Part shown: piece after piece, positions 22,106 to 30,094 of the stretch
Layout: the number at the start of each line of letters is the position of its first letter
Position numbering within the stretch: position 1 is the stretch's first letter
NCBI GenBank assembly: GCA_949289625.1
Contig: CASEPH010000331.1
Coordinates: 1-33,390 of the forward strand
DNA length: 33,390 bases
Direction of reading: 5' to 3'
Source: an uncultured Clostridia bacterium
GTDB lineage: Bacteria; Bacillota_A; Clostridia; Oscillospirales; Oscillospiraceae
Position numbers and translations under genes: made by a program
The notes under the pieces: generated by a model
Databases searched by the model: none
What the model saw: the letters and a program-made list of their open reading frames with translations, nothing else
Told to the model about the DNA's origin: nothing

Positions 22106-22137
22106 AACGGCCCCTGACAGATGTCAGAGGCCGTTTT
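22106..22137. terminator. bidirectional terminator between mscS and pckG
   Basis: AACGGCC (22106-22112) pairs with GGCCGTT (22129-22135), and CTGAC pairs with GTCAG inside it, with one C/A mismatch. A-rich and T-rich flanks suit both convergent genes. Confidence 0.85.
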
Positions 22138-22146
22138 ATGTATGGT

Positions 22147-23913
22147 TTAGGCTAGATTTTTCTTCAGTGTTTCCAGTTCCTCCCGCAGTTCAGCAGGAAG
22201 CTTATCGCCGAAGGGCTTATAAAATTCTTCGATGTTGGCCACGTCTTCCTTCCAGAGCTCTTTATCGACACTGAGAAGATCCGTAAGGGTTTCCAGAGAT
22301 ACATCCGTACCCTCCAGGTTGATGTCCTGGGGGTAGGGCTCATAGCCGATGGGCGTCTCCTGGGCGTCCACTTCGTCAAAGCAGCGCTTCAAAATCCACT
22401 CCAAAACCCGCAGGTTATCTCCAAAGCCTGGCCAGATGAAGTTGCCCTGGTCGTCGGTGCGGAACCAGTTCACGTTGAAGATCTTGGGCTGATTGGGGAT
22501 CAGCTTGCCCATGTCCAGCCAGTGCTGCCAGTAGTCGCCCATGTGATAGCCGCAGAAGGGCCGCATGGCCATGGGATCCCGACGTAGTACGCCCACGGCT
22601 CCGGTAGCGGCAGCGGTGGTCTCGGAGGCCATGATGGAGCCTACAAATACGCCGTGCTGCCAGTTCCGGGACTGATAGACCAGCGGCGCAGTTTTGGCTC
22701 GGCGTCCGCCAAAGATGATGGCAGAGATGGGCACGCCCTTGGGATTGTCGAATTCCGGAGAAATGCAGGGGCAGTTTTTGGCAGGAGCGGTGAAACGGGA
22801 GTTGGGATGGGCGCCCTTTTCCTTGGAAGTTTCCCCGTTCCAAGGACGGCCCTGCCAATCCTCAGCGTTGGTGGGGGGCGTCTTGTTCATGCCTTCCCAC
22901 CAGACGGTGTTGTCATCCTTGTTGAGTACCACGTTGGTAAACAGCGTGTTTTTGGAGGTGGAGGCCAGAGCGTTAGGATTGGATTTTGCGGAGGTGCCGG
23001 GGGCTACGCCAAAGAAACCGTTCTCAGGGTTGACGGCCCAGAGGCGACCGTCCTCGCCCACCCGGAGCCAGGCAATGTCGTCGCCGACACACCAGACCTT
23101 ATAGCCCTTGTCCTGATAAACCTTGGGCGGAATCAGCATGGCCAGGTTGGTTTTGCCGCAGGCAGAGGGGAAAGCTGCGGTGATGTACCGAATTTCTCCT
23201 TGGGGATTCTGGATGCCCAGGATCAGCATATGTTCCGCCATCCAGTTTTCCTGCCGGCCCAGATAGGAGGCAATCCGCAGAGCGAAGCATTTCTTGCCCA
23301 ACAGCACATTGCCGCCGTAGCCGGAGTTGATGGACATGATGGTATTGTCCTCAGGGAACTGGACGATATAACGCTCCTCGGGATCCAGATTTGCCTTGGC
23401 GTGGAGGCCCTTGATGAAGTCTCCATCCGTGCCCAAAGCCTCCAGCACATCCATGCCTACCCGGGTCATAATGGTCATGGAGATGACCACATAGATGGAA
23501 TCGGTGACCTCAATGCCGTACTTGGCAAAGGGGGAACCCACGGTGCCCATGGAATAGGGAATCACATACATGGTGCGGCCCTTCATGGCGCCGTCATAGA
23601 GCTTATAGAGCTTGGCATACATCTCCTTGGGATCCATCCAGTTGTTGGTGGGGCCGGCGTCCTCCTCCTTGCGGGAGCAGATGAAGGTGCGGCTCTCCAC
23701 CCGGGCCACATCGGTGGGATCGGAGCGATGGAGATAGCAGCCGGGCAGCTTTTCCTGATTTAGGGTGATAAATTCACCGGTGGAGACAGCCTCGGCGCGA
23801 AGCTTTTGGAGCTGCGCCTCATCCCCGGTGATGAGTTCAACGGCCTGGGGTTTTAACAACGCGGTCACTTCGTCCAGCCAGGCGTTGACTTTTTGGTTGT
23901 TGGTAAGTGCCAT
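22147..23913 (-). CDS. pckG: phosphoenolpyruvate carboxykinase (GTP)
   Basis: PEPCK interconverts oxaloacetate and phosphoenolpyruvate with GTP/GDP in the cytoplasm. In fermenting gut clostridia it may run in the carboxylating direction. The 588-residue product matches the GTP class, not the ATP class: P-loop AFPSACGKTNLAM with the reactive Cys, the Arg-containing DVARVESRTF near the N-terminus, and the metal/nucleotide region GDDIAWLRVGEDGRLWAVNPE. FGGRRAKTAPLVYQSRNW and MRPFCGYHMGDYWQHWLDMG follow. Length is close to the usual 600. The start is ATG 23911-23913 with GGAGG about eight bases upstream. It has its own sigma-A promoter at 23978-24006 and a shared terminator with mscS. Confidence 0.95.
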   Translation of the reverse strand: MALTNNQKVNAWLDEVTALLKPQAVELITGDEAQLQKLRAEAVSTGEFITLNQEKLPGCYLHRSDPTDVARVESRTFICSRKEEDAGPTNNWMDPKEMYAKLYKLYDGAMKGRTMYVIPYSMGTVGSPFAKYGIEVTDSIYVVISMTIMTRVGMDVLEALGTDGDFIKGLHAKANLDPEERYIVQFPEDNTIMSINSGYGGNVLLGKKCFALRIASYLGRQENWMAEHMLILGIQNPQGEIRYITAAFPSACGKTNLAMLIPPKVYQDKGYKVWCVGDDIAWLRVGEDGRLWAVNPENGFFGVAPGTSAKSNPNALASTSKNTLFTNVVLNKDDNTVWWEGMNKTPPTNAEDWQGRPWNGETSKEKGAHPNSRFTAPAKNCPCISPEFDNPKGVPISAIIFGGRRAKTAPLVYQSRNWQHGVFVGSIMASETTAAATGAVGVLRRDPMAMRPFCGYHMGDYWQHWLDMGKLIPNQPKIFNVNWFRTDDQGNFIWPGFGDNLRVLEWILKRCFDEVDAQETPIGYEPYPQDINLEGTDVSLETLTDLLSVDKELWKEDVANIEEFYKPFGDKLPAELREELETLKKNLA

Positions 23914-23977
23914 ATTATTTCCTCCAAACAGCCGCAGAATCCCTCGTAGCTGAGATCGTGCGGCGGAATTTAACTTA

Positions 23978-24006
23978 ATAATATACTAAATACCAGCGCT
24001 TTGCAA
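23978..24006 (-). promoter_or_regulatory. sigma-A promoter of pckG
   Basis: On the minus strand TTGCAA (24006-24001), a 17-base spacer and TATTAT (23983-23978). The untranslated leader is about 60 bases. Confidence 0.8.
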
Positions 24007-24099
24007 GGGCAGATTGGGAAAATTACGGCGGAGGGAGATATGGGGTGGGAGTCCTGTGGGATCCCGAGGATTCTTCTGTGAAAATTCACCGGAATACGG

Positions 24100-24128
24100 T
24101 TGCAAACAGGCTGAATTTTTGATATATT
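24100..24128 (+). promoter_or_regulatory. sigma-A promoter of the cyclophilin gene
   Basis: TTGCAA (24100-24105), a 17-base spacer and TATATT (24123-24128). The 272-base region between pckG and this gene holds the two divergent promoters and nothing else that I can see. Confidence 0.78.
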
Positions 24129-24185
24129 ATAGAAAACTCAGCGTGCCCTGGGCCTGTCCGGGGAGAGCTTCTGGAGGAAAGAGTC

Positions 24186-24845
24186 ATGAAACAATGTAAG
24201 CGCTTTTTTGCTGTCCTGCTGGCGGCGTGCCTGATCTTGGGCGTGCTCTCCGGCTGTGGGGATAAGAAAAACCCCATGGCCACATTGACCCTGGAGGACG
24301 GAGAAGAGATATTGATCTATCTGTATCCCGATAAGGCCCCCAACACGGTAGCGAACTTTATCTCCCTGGCCAACTCTGGCTTTTATGATGGACTGACCTT
24401 CCATCGGGTGGTAGAGGACTTTATTATGCAGGGCGGCGATCCCAATGCCGATGGTACCGGTGGTCCTGGCTACACCATTGACGGCGAGTTTGCAGATAAT
24501 GGGTACGAGAAGAACGACATTGTGATGGAAGCGGGCGTCATCGCCATGGCCCGGTTCTCCAGCAACGGCAGCGATACCGAGGAAGCTTATAATTCCGCCG
24601 GAAGCCAGTTCTTCATTCTGATGGCGGACAAGGACAGCCTTCAGGGGCAGTATGCCGCTTTCGGCAAGGTATTCTCGGGTCTTAATGTGCTGCAGAAGCT
24701 GTCCCAGTGCGATGTGGATTCCAATGATAAACCCCGGGAGGATATTATCATCAAGTCCATCCGGGTGGAGACTTATGGCGAGGACTACGGCGAACCGGAG
24801 ACGACCCCCAAGGAGGAGGAAACCTCCGATATTGCCACAGAGTGA
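24186..24845 (+). CDS. cyclophilin-type peptidyl-prolyl isomerase, lipoprotein
   Basis: This enzyme catalyses cis-trans isomerisation at prolines and should help fold exported proteins, since it carries a lipoprotein signal (LSGC, Cys24). The 219-residue product has the cyclophilin core: APNTVANFISLANSGFYDGL, TFHRVVEDFIMQGGDP with the catalytic Arg and the FxMQGG motif, GVIAMAR, SQFFI and FGKVFSGLNVL. Active-site residues are kept. An acidic Glu/Thr-rich tail follows the domain. ATG 24186 follows CTGGAGGAAAG. It forms a single-gene unit with promoter 24100-24128 and terminator 24856-24889. Confidence 0.93.
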   Translation: MKQCKRFFAVLLAACLILGVLSGCGDKKNPMATLTLEDGEEILIYLYPDKAPNTVANFISLANSGFYDGLTFHRVVEDFIMQGGDPNADGTGGPGYTIDGEFADNGYEKNDIVMEAGVIAMARFSSNGSDTEEAYNSAGSQFFILMADKDSLQGQYAAFGKVFSGLNVLQKLSQCDVDSNDKPREDIIIKSIRVETYGEDYGEPETTPKEEETSDIATE

Positions 24846-24855
24846 TGCTGTGCAG

Positions 24856-24889
24856 CGTACCGGCGAAAAACTCGCCGGTACGTTTTTTT
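24856..24889 (+). terminator. intrinsic terminator
   Basis: CGTACCGGCGA (24856-24866) pairs perfectly with TCGCCGGTACG (24872-24882) around a 5-base loop, followed by seven T. It is one of the strongest terminators in the window. Confidence 0.95.
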
Positions 24890-24940
24890 GAGAAAAACAG
24901 CATTGAAGAGACATCAAGTTTGGAGAATGGAGCATTATCC

Positions 24941-25618
24941 ATGAAATACGAAAATATGGTACATGGCTATTTCCTGGAACGACCCAATCGGTTTGTGGCC
25001 CATGTGCTGATCAACGGGCAAATGGAAATTTGCCATGTGAAGAATACCGGTCGTTGTCGGGAGTTGCTGCAACCTGGTGCGGAGGTTTTTTTGACCGAGT
25101 CTGATAATCCGGCCAGAAAAACGAAGTATGATTTGATTACCGTGAAAAAGGGAGACTATCTCATCAATATGGACTCACAGGCCCCCAATGCGGCGGTAAA
25201 AGAGTGGCTGATGGCGGGAGGTCTGGGACCGGCAGAGTTGATCCGGCCTGAGAAAACCTATGGAGATTCCCGGTTTGACTTTTATTTGGAACGGAACGGA
25301 CAGGGCATGTATCTGGAGGTCAAGGGCGTCACCCTGGAGGAACAAGGAATCTGCCGGTTCCCCGATGCACCTACGGAGCGGGGCGCCAAGCACCTGCGGG
25401 AGCTGATGGCGGCCAAGGCGGCAGGCTATGATGCGGGGGTGCTGTTTGTGATCCAGATGTCCCCGGTCCGCTGGCTGGAACCAAATGATAGGACAGATCC
25501 GGCCTTTGGAAAAGCACTGCGGGAAGCGGCCGAGGCTGGGGTTCAAGTCATGGCGGTGGATTGCCGGGTGACGGTGGATTCCATGGAGATCGGCCAGAGT
25601 GTGGAAGTAAAATTATGA
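24941..25618 (+). CDS. sfsA: SfsA family DNA/RNA nuclease-like protein
   Basis: SfsA was named for sugar-fermentation stimulation in E. coli and has an OB-like N-terminal domain plus a restriction-nuclease-like fold. The 225-residue product shows the family segments RFVAHVLINGQ, HVKNTGRCRELL and PNAAVKEWL. The nuclease core includes SRFDFYLE, YLEVKGVTL and FPDAPTERGAKHL (Asp...Glu-x-Lys arrangement). Length is typical. ATG 24941 has a modest GGAG site; the frame open upstream runs into the terminator and is not used. No promoter is clear in the 51 bases after the terminator, so read-through or a weak start is likely. A terminator is shared with rsmA. Confidence 0.9.
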   Translation: MKYENMVHGYFLERPNRFVAHVLINGQMEICHVKNTGRCRELLQPGAEVFLTESDNPARKTKYDLITVKKGDYLINMDSQAPNAAVKEWLMAGGLGPAELIRPEKTYGDSRFDFYLERNGQGMYLEVKGVTLEEQGICRFPDAPTERGAKHLRELMAAKAAGYDAGVLFVIQMSPVRWLEPNDRTDPAFGKALREAAEAGVQVMAVDCRVTVDSMEIGQSVEVKL

Positions 25619-25630
25619 TTTAGCAAGAAA

Positions 25631-25664
25631 ATGGGAACCCTCGTTTGTGGGTTCCCATCTTTTT
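25631..25664. terminator. bidirectional terminator between sfsA and rsmA
   Basis: ATGGGAACCC (25631-25640) pairs perfectly with GGGTTCCCAT (25649-25658), then CTTTTT. The A-run before it serves the minus-strand gene. Confidence 0.92.
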
Positions 25665-25689
25665 GTGCGTTGGTGGGGAAATGTGGCCG

Positions 25690-26562
25690 CTAGTCTGCCT
25701 GTCCTGCCAGGGCAAGTCCGATTTGCTGGGCCACCTGGGCAAAGGCCGGAATATCCAGTGTTTCTCCCCGCACGTTGTCGGGAAGGCCGGCAGCGCGGAT
25801 GCACTGGATAATGGTTTCCTTGGACAGAGATCCAAACCCAGAGCTCAGACCGTTCACCAGGGTTTTGCGGCGTTGGGCAAAACTGGCCTTGACCACTCGA
25901 AAAAACAGCTTCTCATCTTCGATGGGGCAAGGTGGTTCCCTGCGACAGCGGAGGGTGATGACGGCGGAGGTCACCTTGGGCTGAGGAATAAAGCAGGAGG
26001 GCGGCACGTCAAATAGAATCTCCGGCTGGGCATAATACTGACAGAACAGGGAAAAGGCACTGTAATCCTTGGTGCCGGGCTGGGCACAGATGCGCTGGGC
26101 CACCTCTTTCTGCACCATGACGGTGACAGCCTCAAAGCATCTTGCCTCCAACAGGACGGACAGCACCGGAGAGGTAATATAGTAGGGCAGGTTGGCGCAG
26201 GCCATGGGCCGAAGCCCGTCAAAATGTTCCCGGACCAGGGCGGGAATATCCGTTTTTAGAATATCCCCAAAGATCAGGGTAAAGTTTTGCTGGTCCGCCA
26301 TGGTCTCCTCCAAAATGGGGCGGAGGGAGGTGTCCACCTCCACGGAGACCACCTGGGCGGCATATTCGCAAAGGGCTTGGGTCAGAGGACCAATGCCCGG
26401 TCCCACCTCCAGTACGCCGCAGGTCTCGTCCAGACCGGCGGCCTCCGCAATCTCCCGGGGGACCCAGCTCTGAGTCAGGAAATTTTGTCCCTTGGATTTG
26501 GAAAAATGAAATCCGTGCTTTTGTAGCAGCGGCTTGATCACGTTGACGTCGCAGAGATTCAT
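25690..26562 (-). CDS. rsmA: 16S rRNA dimethyladenosine transferase RsmA/KsgA
   Basis: RsmA dimethylates two adjacent adenosines near the 3-prime end of 16S rRNA late in small-subunit assembly; loss gives kasugamycin resistance. The 290-residue product has GQNFL at the N-terminus, the SAM motif EVGPGIGPLTQAL, VEVD, the catalytic NLPYYITSPV and the C-terminal segment SFAQRRKTLVNGL. Length is standard. I start at ATG 26560-26562 with AAAGGTGG upstream. An in-frame start 17 codons earlier would lie across the promoter. The usual neighbour rnmV is not here. The promoter at 26585-26613 gives a leader of only about 16 bases. Confidence 0.95.
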   Translation of the reverse strand: MNLCDVNVIKPLLQKHGFHFSKSKGQNFLTQSWVPREIAEAAGLDETCGVLEVGPGIGPLTQALCEYAAQVVSVEVDTSLRPILEETMADQQNFTLIFGDILKTDIPALVREHFDGLRPMACANLPYYITSPVLSVLLEARCFEAVTVMVQKEVAQRICAQPGTKDYSAFSLFCQYYAQPEILFDVPPSCFIPQPKVTSAVITLRCRREPPCPIEDEKLFFRVVKASFAQRRKTLVNGLSSGFGSLSKETIIQCIRAAGLPDNVRGETLDIPAFAQVAQQIGLALAGQAD

Positions 26563-26584
26563 GGAAATTCCACCTTTCGTGACG

Positions 26585-26613
26585 ATTATACCGGATGCGG
26601 GGAGAACTTGCAA
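26585..26613 (-). promoter_or_regulatory. sigma-A promoter of rsmA
   Basis: On the minus strand TTGCAA (26613-26608), a 17-base spacer and a perfect TATAAT (26590-26585). The predicted start of transcription falls at the edge of the ribosome site, so the leader is very short. Confidence 0.8.
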
Positions 26614-26657
26614 GGAGAAGTATCTTTTAAGAAATTTTAAATTGTGTCACAAACCTG

Positions 26658-26686
26658 TTGACAAAGTAACATTGTTATGGTACATT
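26658..26686 (+). promoter_or_regulatory. sigma-A promoter of the YhbD-like / bactofilin operon
   Basis: TTGACA (26658-26663), a 17-base spacer ending TGG, and TACATT (26681-26686). It is a strong promoter with extended TG and contains repeated elements. Confidence 0.82.
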
Positions 26687-26691
26687 GTTAC
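26666..26691 (+). promoter_or_regulatory. candidate operator with inverted and direct repeats
   Basis: GTAACA (26666-26671) and TGTTAC (26686-26691) are inverted repeats spanning spacer and -10. ACATTGTTA occurs twice in direct orientation (26669-26677 and 26682-26690, period 13). The site could be bound by the DNA-binding protein encoded directly downstream. Confidence 0.5.
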
Positions 26692-26704
26692 GCGAGGTGA
26701 GAAT

Positions 26705-27337
26705 ATGGATGATAATTTGATTACGAAAAAAGAGCTGCTGGAGCTCACCGGGATTTCCTATGGCGCCCTGTATCGCTGGAAGCGGATGAAGCTGCTGCCG
26801 GATGACTGGTTTATCCATCGCTCCACCTTTACCGGTCATGAGACCTTTTTCCCAAAAGACAAGGTGCTGGAGCGGGTGAAGCAGATCCAGCAGATGAAAG
26901 AATCCATGAGCTTGGAGGAGATTGCCCGGCAGTTCTCTCCAAAGACCTCCGGCGAAATTGCCATGACGGCGGCGGAGGCTGCCGCAGCTGGAATCGCACC
27001 GCCTCCGATTATCAATCAGTATTTGGCGCTGCGGCCCACAGAACAGTTTGACTATGACGGGCTGTTTGGCCTGTATGTCTTTTCCGAATTGCTGCAGACG
27101 GGGGCGCTGAGCCGGGACGAAGCATATGAAGCTGCCCAAGCTGCGCAAAATACAGGGGATGTTTCAGAACCGGTGGTGCATCTGCTGCGGAAATACGGCG
27201 TTGTGTTCTGCGTAACAGCGGGTGAAATGCAAAAAATGATATTTGATCCACAGTCCACACTGGCGGCGTCCATTGTGGTCAGCAATAAAAAAGCGGCTCT
27301 GGCGGAGTTGCTGAAGAAGAAAGGAGTTTCTCTATGA
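26705..27337 (+). CDS. YhbD-like DUF4004 protein with MerR-type DNA-binding head
   Basis: The 210-residue product resembles Bacillus YhbD (DUF4004). Residues 1-65 form a MerR-like winged helix (KKELLELTGISYGALYRWKR, then a wing with TFTGHETFFPKDKVLERVKQI). The rest is helical, with an Ala-rich linker (about 83-100) and a C-terminal part of unknown role (VCVTAGEMQKM-like segment, about 172-184). It probably binds DNA; a repeat-rich promoter directly upstream may be its own target. ATG 26705 follows GAGGTGAG; the frame open upstream is not used, since it crosses the promoter. It overlaps the bactofilin-like gene by four bases (ATGA). In Bacillus yhbD likewise precedes the bactofilin genes yhbE and yhbF, which supports the pairing. 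Confidence 0.8.
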   Translation: MDDNLITKKELLELTGISYGALYRWKRMKLLPDDWFIHRSTFTGHETFFPKDKVLERVKQIQQMKESMSLEEIARQFSPKTSGEIAMTAAEAAAAGIAPPPIINQYLALRPTEQFDYDGLFGLYVFSELLQTGALSRDEAYEAAQAAQNTGDVSEPVVHLLRKYGVVFCVTAGEMQKMIFDPQSTLAASIVVSNKKAALAELLKKKGVSL

Positions 27338-28653
27338 ATCAGGAAGAAATGAATCGTCAGGTGGACGACCTCACGGCCCAGGCCGACGAAATGAGTTCCC
27401 GACTGGAAGAGGCGCGGGAGGAGCGCAATGGACTTTTGCGGCAGCGGTTTGACCTGAAAGAGCAGCGGCGGTATTTCCGTGCCCAACTGCGGGAGGCTAG
27501 AATCGAGGGAAATTTGGAACGGATTGAAAAGATCGAGGCCCGTCTGACGGAATTGGAACATCAGCTGGAAGAGCTGGACGATCAGATCGAAACGCTGGAG
27601 GATGCCATCGAAGAAACCAGCGATCAGATTGATGATATCCTGGATGCGGTGGGGGATCTGGAGGACCTTCAGGATGAGGAACCGGAAGTGGGATCGGCGG
27701 CCCAGAATCAGAGCGACAAAATTACAGCTGCCATGAATCACCTCAACGGACTGCTTCAGAAGGGCTTCCAAAAGGTGGCGGATACCCTGGAGCAGATCGA
27801 CTTTGAGAAGGTGGGCGAAAATGTCCAAACCGCCGCTAACAAAGCTGCGAAAACCGTGTCCGGCGTGGCCACAGATGCGGCAAAGACCGTGGAAAACGCC
27901 TGGAACGAGGCCAAGGAACAGCGGGAGAAGCCTGGTGGTGTAGGAGATTGCCGAATCTCCGGCAGCGGCACCATTGACGGCGGCTGCTATAATCGGATCT
28001 CCGCTTCCGGAGCCTGTAAGGTCTCCAGCGATGTGGTGTGCCGGGAACTGCGGGTATCGGGATCCTTCCGGGCCTGCGGCAGTGTGGACTGCAGCGGAGC
28101 GGTCCGTGCCAGTGGTTCCATGCAGTGTTCCGGGGATCTTCTGGCAGGCAGCCTCACCAGTTCCGGCAGCACCAAGGTGCAGCAGAATGTGGAGAGCGGT
28201 GCGGTTACTGTGTCCGGCGGTCTTCATGTGGGCGGAAATCTGAAGGGAACCACTATCCGGTCCTCTGGCGGCCTTCATGTCAAGGGCGATGTGGAAGCGG
28301 ACAGCTTCATTACCACCGGAGCCCTGGAGGTGGACGGCATGGTCAATGCCGACGACGTCCAGATCCAGCTTTCTGTCAGCCAGAGCAAGGTGGGCGCCAT
28401 TGGCGGATCTCAGGTTCATGTGACGCAGTCCTCCACGGCAGGTCTGCTTTCCTCCATTTTGAAGCCGGCAGCCGGGACCCTGAGCTGCGACAGCATTGAA
28501 GGAGACGAGGTGGAATTGACGGCGGTAAAAGCCCGGGTTGTCCGTGGCGCCAGAGTGACCATCCGCAGCGGCTGCGAGATTGAACAGGTGGAGTATACAG
28601 AGACCTGCACTGTGGACGGCGACGCCCATGTGGGAAACTGTGTCAAGCTCTGA
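27334..28653 (+). CDS. coiled-coil protein with bactofilin-like beta-helix
   Basis: The 439-residue product has a long charged coiled coil at about 1-110 (REERNGLLRQRFDLKEQRR and heptad-rich ELEHQLEELDDQIETLEDAI) and a helical linker with KVGENVQTAANKAAKTV-type repeats (about 130-195). From about residue 204 to the end it is built of short repeating Ser/Gly/Val strands (RVSGSFRACGSVDCSG, TVSGGLHVGGNLKG, LHVKGDVEAD), the pattern of bactofilins, which self-assemble into filaments without nucleotides. No signal peptide or membrane segment is seen, so it is probably cytoplasmic or membrane-associated through partners. Typical bactofilins are 100-200 residues; here a coiled coil is added and the beta part is longer. 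Start ATG 27334 overlaps the upstream regulator gene. In Bacillus the related BacE/BacF act in flagellar assembly; no flagellar gene lies here. Confidence 0.8.
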   Translation: MNQEEMNRQVDDLTAQADEMSSRLEEAREERNGLLRQRFDLKEQRRYFRAQLREARIEGNLERIEKIEARLTELEHQLEELDDQIETLEDAIEETSDQIDDILDAVGDLEDLQDEEPEVGSAAQNQSDKITAAMNHLNGLLQKGFQKVADTLEQIDFEKVGENVQTAANKAAKTVSGVATDAAKTVENAWNEAKEQREKPGGVGDCRISGSGTIDGGCYNRISASGACKVSSDVVCRELRVSGSFRACGSVDCSGAVRASGSMQCSGDLLAGSLTSSGSTKVQQNVESGAVTVSGGLHVGGNLKGTTIRSSGGLHVKGDVEADSFITTGALEVDGMVNADDVQIQLSVSQSKVGAIGGSQVHVTQSSTAGLLSSILKPAAGTLSCDSIEGDEVELTAVKARVVRGARVTIRSGCEIEQVEYTETCTVDGDAHVGNCVKL

Positions 28654-28684
28654 TTTCTCGAGTTGCTTGAAACCTGCATAATCT

Positions 28685-28722
28685 TCCCTCCCCGGGCATA
28701 GAGTTTCGGGGAGGGGATTTTA
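28685..28722 (+). terminator. terminator-like hairpin that also covers the next ribosome site
   Basis: CCCTCCCCG (28686-28694) pairs perfectly with CGGGGAGGG (28707-28715) around a 12-base loop, followed by only ATTTTATG. The 3-prime arm contains the GGGAGGGG ribosome site of the peptidase gene whose ATG is at 28722. It may both end the bactofilin transcript and restrict peptidase translation. Confidence 0.7.
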
Positions 28723-30044
28723 TGCAGGAAACACTGATTGCCCTAGCGCTGAAGCGGGCGGGGTTTTCCAGCCTTCAGGCGTTTATGAAAGACAAGGGCC
28801 TACAGAGTGAGGAAGCGGCCCAGGAGGCATTGATGCCGTGGCTACTGGGCTATGACCTATGGCGGGTGCAGCCAGGGGATACCTATACAAAGATTGCCCG
28901 GGAACTGGGGACCAGCGTTCGGGCTATTGCAGCTGCAAATCCGGGACGGGATCCCCAGGCGTTGCCGGTGGGGACCTATCTGGTGATACCCTTGGGATTT
29001 CCTGTGGTGCCGGAGGATGTGCCGTATACCTGGCAGTTGACCCATTATGTGCTCCGGGGACTCCAGGCCCGGTATCCCTTTTTGCAGATGGATACCGTGG
29101 GATACAGCGTCTATGGCCGGCCCATCGAATCGGTGCGGCTGGGCCGGGGGAAACGGGTGGTTTATTGCAATGCGGCTCATCACGCCAATGAGTGGATCAC
29201 CGTTCCGGCGGTGCTGAGTTGCCTGGAACAATATGCCCAAGCCGTAGCCTTTGGAGAGCAGCTTCTGGGGCTGGACGCCCAGGCCCTAAGCCGGGAGACG
29301 GTGTTACATCTGGTGCCTTTGGTAAACCCCGATGGGGTGGATTTGGTCAACGGTGCGGTAACGGAGCAGGAACGGGCTGCGGCAGAGGCCATTGCGGAGC
29401 AATATCCCGACATCCCGTTCCCGGATGGCTGGAAGGCCAATCTTCGAGGGGTGGATCTGAATCTCAACTATCCGGCCCAATGGGATCAGGCCAAGGAGAT
29501 CAAATACGGATTGGGCTTTACCGGTCCTGCACCTCGGGACTATGTGGGGCCGGAGCCTCTCAGCGAGCCTGAAAGCAGAGCCATGTTCAATACCACGGAG
29601 CAGCTGGATCCGGATCTGGTGATTGCCTGGCATACCCAGGGACAGGAGATTTACTGGAAGTTCCTGGACTTGCAGCCGGAAGGGGCAAGACAGCTGGGCC
29701 GTCAGATGGCCATTGCGTCGGGGTATGCGCTGGAGGATGTGCCCATGGCCTCTAGCTACGCCGGCTATAAGGATTGGTTTATCCAGGACTTTGACCGGCC
29801 CGGCTATACTGTGGAGGCCGGGCTGGGGGAGAACCCCCTGCCCATTTCCCAGCTGCCGGAGATCGTTCGGGACAATCTGCCTATTCTGCTGCTGGGTCTG
29901 TCTGGGGGAGATCCGGATTTCCGGGAACCGGAGCTTCCGATGGCAGCCTATAATCCGCCACCGCCTCAGCCGGTTCCGTCAACGCAAAGAAATCCCAAGC
30001 AGCTGCCTGGGGGAAAAAACAGTTTGCAGACCACCTGGGGATAA
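28722..30044 (+). CDS. LysM and M14-type peptidoglycan endopeptidase
   Basis: The 440-residue product is a zinc carboxypeptidase-fold enzyme with a peptidoglycan-binding LysM domain (about 47-91). It resembles gamma-D-glutamyl-L-diamino acid endopeptidase I of Lysinibacillus sphaericus, which trims cell-wall peptides in sporulation. Metal ligands are His154 and Glu157 in HHANEW and a later His in AWHTQGQ. The substrate Arg/Asn region is near RGVDLNLNYP, and the catalytic Glu is in TVEAGLGENPLP. Residues 1-45 are helical; no classical signal peptide is present, as in the sphaericus enzyme. A Pro/Gln-rich tail (about 405-430) ends the chain. ATG 28722 has a strong GGGAGGGG site locked in a hairpin. 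A very strong terminator follows. Confidence 0.88.
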   Translation: MQETLIALALKRAGFSSLQAFMKDKGLQSEEAAQEALMPWLLGYDLWRVQPGDTYTKIARELGTSVRAIAAANPGRDPQALPVGTYLVIPLGFPVVPEDVPYTWQLTHYVLRGLQARYPFLQMDTVGYSVYGRPIESVRLGRGKRVVYCNAAHHANEWITVPAVLSCLEQYAQAVAFGEQLLGLDAQALSRETVLHLVPLVNPDGVDLVNGAVTEQERAAAEAIAEQYPDIPFPDGWKANLRGVDLNLNYPAQWDQAKEIKYGLGFTGPAPRDYVGPEPLSEPESRAMFNTTEQLDPDLVIAWHTQGQEIYWKFLDLQPEGARQLGRQMAIASGYALEDVPMASSYAGYKDWFIQDFDRPGYTVEAGLGENPLPISQLPEIVRDNLPILLLGLSGGDPDFREPELPMAAYNPPPPQPVPSTQRNPKQLPGGKNSLQTTWG

Positions 30045-30083
30045 ACAAAGAGACATCTGCTGTAGCAGCGGATGTCTCTTTGT
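30045..30083. terminator. long bidirectional terminator
   Basis: Bases 30045-30062 pair with 30066-30083 (18 pairs, one G-U, TAG loop). It separates the M14 peptidase from the convergent minus-strand unit and can serve both, although neither side has a long T-run. Confidence 0.88.
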
Positions 30084-30094
30084 TCGTTTCAACG

